Origin: a virus
IMG/VR virus record: IMGVR_UViG_3300048836_001187
Location: 1-31,705 of that record
Length of the DNA: 31,705 nt
Direction: 5' to 3' (one strand)
Position numbers and translations under genes: made by a program. The notes below the pieces were generated by a model. The model worked only from the letters and a program-made list of their open reading frames with translations, did not search any database and was not told the origin of the DNA. Position 1 is the stretch's first letter; the number at the start of each line of letters is the position of its first letter. This document shows positions 29,774 through 31,705 of the stretch, one piece after another.

Positions 29774-31012
29774 CTATTTATCTGTGTTTTCGGCTATTTC
29801 TTTGTACGGAATTCGCTCGCCGTTGCGAATCAGGAACACGTCGTCGGAACCATTCAGCTGTTCGACGGTTCTTCGAACGATCACATCACAGTACTTTTCA
29901 TCCAACTCGATCATACGGCAGACGCGATCCGTCTGTTCGCAAGCGATCAGGGTACTGCCGCTGCCGCCGAACGGGTCAAGCACGATGCAGTTCGCCATGC
30001 TGGAGTTCAAAATCGGATATGCTAAAAGCTCCACGGGCTTCATGGTCGGATGGTCGGCGCTCTTCTTCGGTTTATCAAACTCCCAAATAGTCGTCTGCTT
30101 CCGGTCGGCGTACCATTCGTGCCGACCCTTTTTCTTCCAACCGAATAAAACTGGTTCATGCCGCCATTGATATGGGCTGCGCCCCAGAACTAATGACTGC
30201 TTCTTCCAAATACATGTGCCGGAGAGATAGAATCCCGCCTCAGAAAACGCCTTGCGAAAGTTCAGACCCTCGGTATCCGCGTGGAACACATAGATCGATG
30301 CGTCGTTCGCCATGCAGGCTTCCATATTCTGAAACGAAGCGAGCAGGAAATCATAGAACGCGGAGTCGGTCATGTTGTCGTTTTTGATCTTCCCGGCGCT
30401 ACCTTCGTAGTTAACATTGTAAGGGGGATCTGTGACCACGAGGTTGGCCTGCTTTCCGTCCATGAGAAGGTCGAACATATCCCGCTTGGTACTATCGCCA
30501 CACACCAGACGATGTTTGCCGAGCAGCCACAGGTCGCCCGGCTTTGTGATCGCCGGTTCCTTGAGCGCTGCATCCACATCGAAATCATCATCATGAACAT
30601 CGGCGCGCTGCGCATCTTTGAACAGCGCATCCAACTCAGGGGCGTCAAAGCCGGTCAGGGAGACATCGAAGTCCACGCCTTGCAGATCTGAGATCAGAAG
30701 CGCCAGTTTATCCTTGTCCCACTCGCCGTTGATTTTGTTCAGCGCGATGTTGAGGGCTTTTTCTTTTTCTTCGCTCATTTCCACGACGACGCATTCGACC
30801 TCGGTTACGCCGGTGTCGATCAGCACCTTTAATCGCTGGTGTCCACCGACAACGTGGCCGGTAGTCTTGTTCCAGATCACCGGTTCCACGTATCCGAATT
30901 CTGTAATCGATCGCTTCAGCTTCTCATATTCGGGATCACCGGGTTTGAGGTCTTTGCGCGGATTGTAATCAGCCGGTACTAGCTTATCGACCGGCAGTGT
31001 TTGAATGACCAT
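29774..31012 (-). CDS. ParB-like / DNA methylase fusion
   Basis: This 412-residue protein joins a ParB/Srx-like N-terminal domain (about 1-130, with PADYNPRK and GGHQR at 56-60) to a DNA methyltransferase. The methylase has DPPY (195-198) before the AdoMet motif DPFGGSGST (346-354), which is the beta-class order, and a target region between. It should methylate adenine N6 or cytosine N4, probably to shield phage DNA from restriction. The ATG has AGGAG six bases upstream and overlaps the preceding small ORF by 29 nt. No restriction enzyme gene is nearby, so it is an orphan methylase. The recognition sequence is not predictable. Confidence 0.92.
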   Translation of the reverse strand: MVIQTLPVDKLVPADYNPRKDLKPGDPEYEKLKRSITEFGYVEPVIWNKTTGHVVGGHQRLKVLIDTGVTEVECVVVEMSEEKEKALNIALNKINGEWDKDKLALLISDLQGVDFDVSLTGFDAPELDALFKDAQRADVHDDDFDVDAALKEPAITKPGDLWLLGKHRLVCGDSTKRDMFDLLMDGKQANLVVTDPPYNVNYEGSAGKIKNDNMTDSAFYDFLLASFQNMEACMANDASIYVFHADTEGLNFRKAFSEAGFYLSGTCIWKKQSLVLGRSPYQWRHEPVLFGWKKKGRHEWYADRKQTTIWEFDKPKKSADHPTMKPVELLAYPILNSSMANCIVLDPFGGSGSTLIACEQTDRVCRMIELDEKYCDVIVRRTVEQLNGSDDVFLIRNGERIPYKEIAENTDK

Positions 31013-31160
31013 GCTGAGCTCCTTTTGATACTATTTTTCGCAAGCCTGCCTGTGCCGCCATGAGATTTCCCGCAAGTGCCTGTCCGCGCAGCGTCTTGCG
31101 CTGCTGGCTCGTCAGCCGATGATACTTGAGCGAGTGGAGAAACGATTGCATTTCGTCCAT
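30984..31160 (-). CDS. Small conserved-type phage ORF
   Basis: A 58-codon ORF begins MDEMQSFLHSLKYHRLTSQQ and continues RKTLRGQALAGNLMAAQAGL. An AAGGGG sequence lies upstream of the ATG. It starts two bases after the terS stop and overlaps the methylase start by 29 nt, so it fills the gap between the two genes in an operon-like way. The sequence is basic and mostly helical. Similar short ORFs occur at this place in related phages, to my recollection; I give no function. Confidence 0.62.
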   Translation of the reverse strand: MDEMQSFLHSLKYHRLTSQQRKTLRGQALAGNLMAAQAGLRKIVSKGAQHGHSNTAGR

Positions 31161-31162
31161 AC

Positions 31163-31705
31163 TTATTTCCCCTTGCGCGCGGACAGCAGTCGTTCCATGA
31201 CGTCATCCTGCGGATTCGCGCCAGAATAATCAGCGGCGCAGTTCTCTCTGACGATCTGGTAAATCTCAAACCAGAGCCGGTTTGTCTGTGCCATGTAGTT
31301 CTGGCTCATAGCTACGTAGGGTGATTGGATCGCGCTTCCGGTAGTCGGATGCTTTGCTAAGAACCCGTATTCTGTAATCGCTATTTCACACTGAATCCAG
31401 CGCGCCGCGCTCATGGCATACCGCTCGAGCACCTGAGGGGAAACGATCTTCGCACATCCGCGCTGTTCCAGCCAGGTCCAGGTCCGCTCGTAGATCGTTG
31501 CGGCAACGAGCGGCTTGCCGTCCTTCTGAACGGCAGACAACATCTCCCGCGGTTGCGGCATTTCCGCGCCCTGCAATTCAGCAGCATTCGGAAATTCTAT
31601 GACGGTCAGCTTCCTCTTGCCGGGATTTCCGTCGAGCATCTTATCTGCCAGCGGTTTTTTCTTCTGACCCGAACCGGGGCGAGACCCGCCGTGACCGTTT
31701 GCCAT
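31163..31705 (-). CDS. terS: Terminase small subunit (P27 family)
   Basis: This 180-residue protein starts exactly at the edge of the window with MANGHGGSRPGSGQKKKPLADKM, the usual basic, glycine-rich start of the P27 family, followed by DGNPGKRKL, also conserved. The middle (AATIYERTWTWLEQRGC, then VLERYAMSAARWIQCE) is helical and forms the oligomerisation core. It would recognise the packaging site in the phage DNA and regulate the large subunit. The ATG at 31705 is probably the true start, though I cannot see upstream for a ribosome binding site. Confidence 0.88.
   Translation of the reverse strand: MANGHGGSRPGSGQKKKPLADKMLDGNPGKRKLTVIEFPNAAELQGAEMPQPREMLSAVQKDGKPLVAATIYERTWTWLEQRGCAKIVSPQVLERYAMSAARWIQCEIAITEYGFLAKHPTTGSAIQSPYVAMSQNYMAQTNRLWFEIYQIVRENCAADYSGANPQDDVMERLLSARKGK

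Noticed and set aside
1-31705. CRISPR arrays, tRNA and rRNA genes.
   Set aside because: I saw no regularly spaced direct repeats and no cloverleaf or rRNA-like sequence while reading both strands.

Overview
The window is the late half of an integrated siphovirus of the HK97-capsid type. Nearly all genes lie on the minus strand, so the phage reads from right to left. The gene set (P27-type small terminase, ParB-methylase fusion, DUF4314, HK97 capsid module, phi13-type tail tube, LLH-type holin, paired large serine recombinases) and the strong AGGAGG ribosome binding sites, with several TTG and GTG starts, point to a Bacillota host, most likely a clostridial one. This is inferred from family content; no host chromosomal gene is visible.

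Layout, in phage order (right to left). 31705-28759: terS, a small ORF, a ParB-like/DNA methylase fusion, a virulence-related-type protein and DUF4314. 28786-25311: a recombinase-in-trio (RIT) element on the plus strand, inserted in the 3' end of the DUF4314 gene. 25252-23043: a degenerate gamma-glutamylcyclotransferase-like gene and terL. 22704-23036: an autoregulated Xre-type repressor gene on the plus strand. 22585-14006: portal, ClpP-like protease (split by a complete group II intron at 20834-18366), major capsid, head fibre, connectors, tail tube and the tail chaperone, which has a -1 frameshift site. 13879-12530: a membrane GAF-GGDEF diguanylate cyclase. 12529-12141: a dense regulatory region. 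12140-5434: tape measure, distal tail, tail endopeptidase-like protein and tail fibre. 5192-3616: endolysin, small membrane protein, holin. 3480-1: HTH/zinc-finger protein, SHOCT protein and two serine recombinases.

The standard phage modules are co-oriented and tightly coupled, with overlapping stops and starts. Four later acquisitions break the late operon: the RIT element, the group II intron, the Xre cassette and the diguanylate cyclase block. Two look designed to cause little harm. The intron should splice back to a 229-codon protease. The RIT inverted repeat supplies a replacement stop for DUF4314.

The least explained stretch is 12124-12503. A 35-bp exact inverted copy of the tape-measure ribosome binding site and start lies upstream of the real one. 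Between the two copies are a palindrome with overlapping divergent promoter candidates, and beyond them is a strong terminator behind the diguanylate cyclase. A readthrough late mRNA would fold to hide the tape-measure start, while a transcript from the internal promoter would not. I consider this, the RIT element targeting DUF4314, and the diguanylate cyclase in a phage tail operon to be the most interesting observations.
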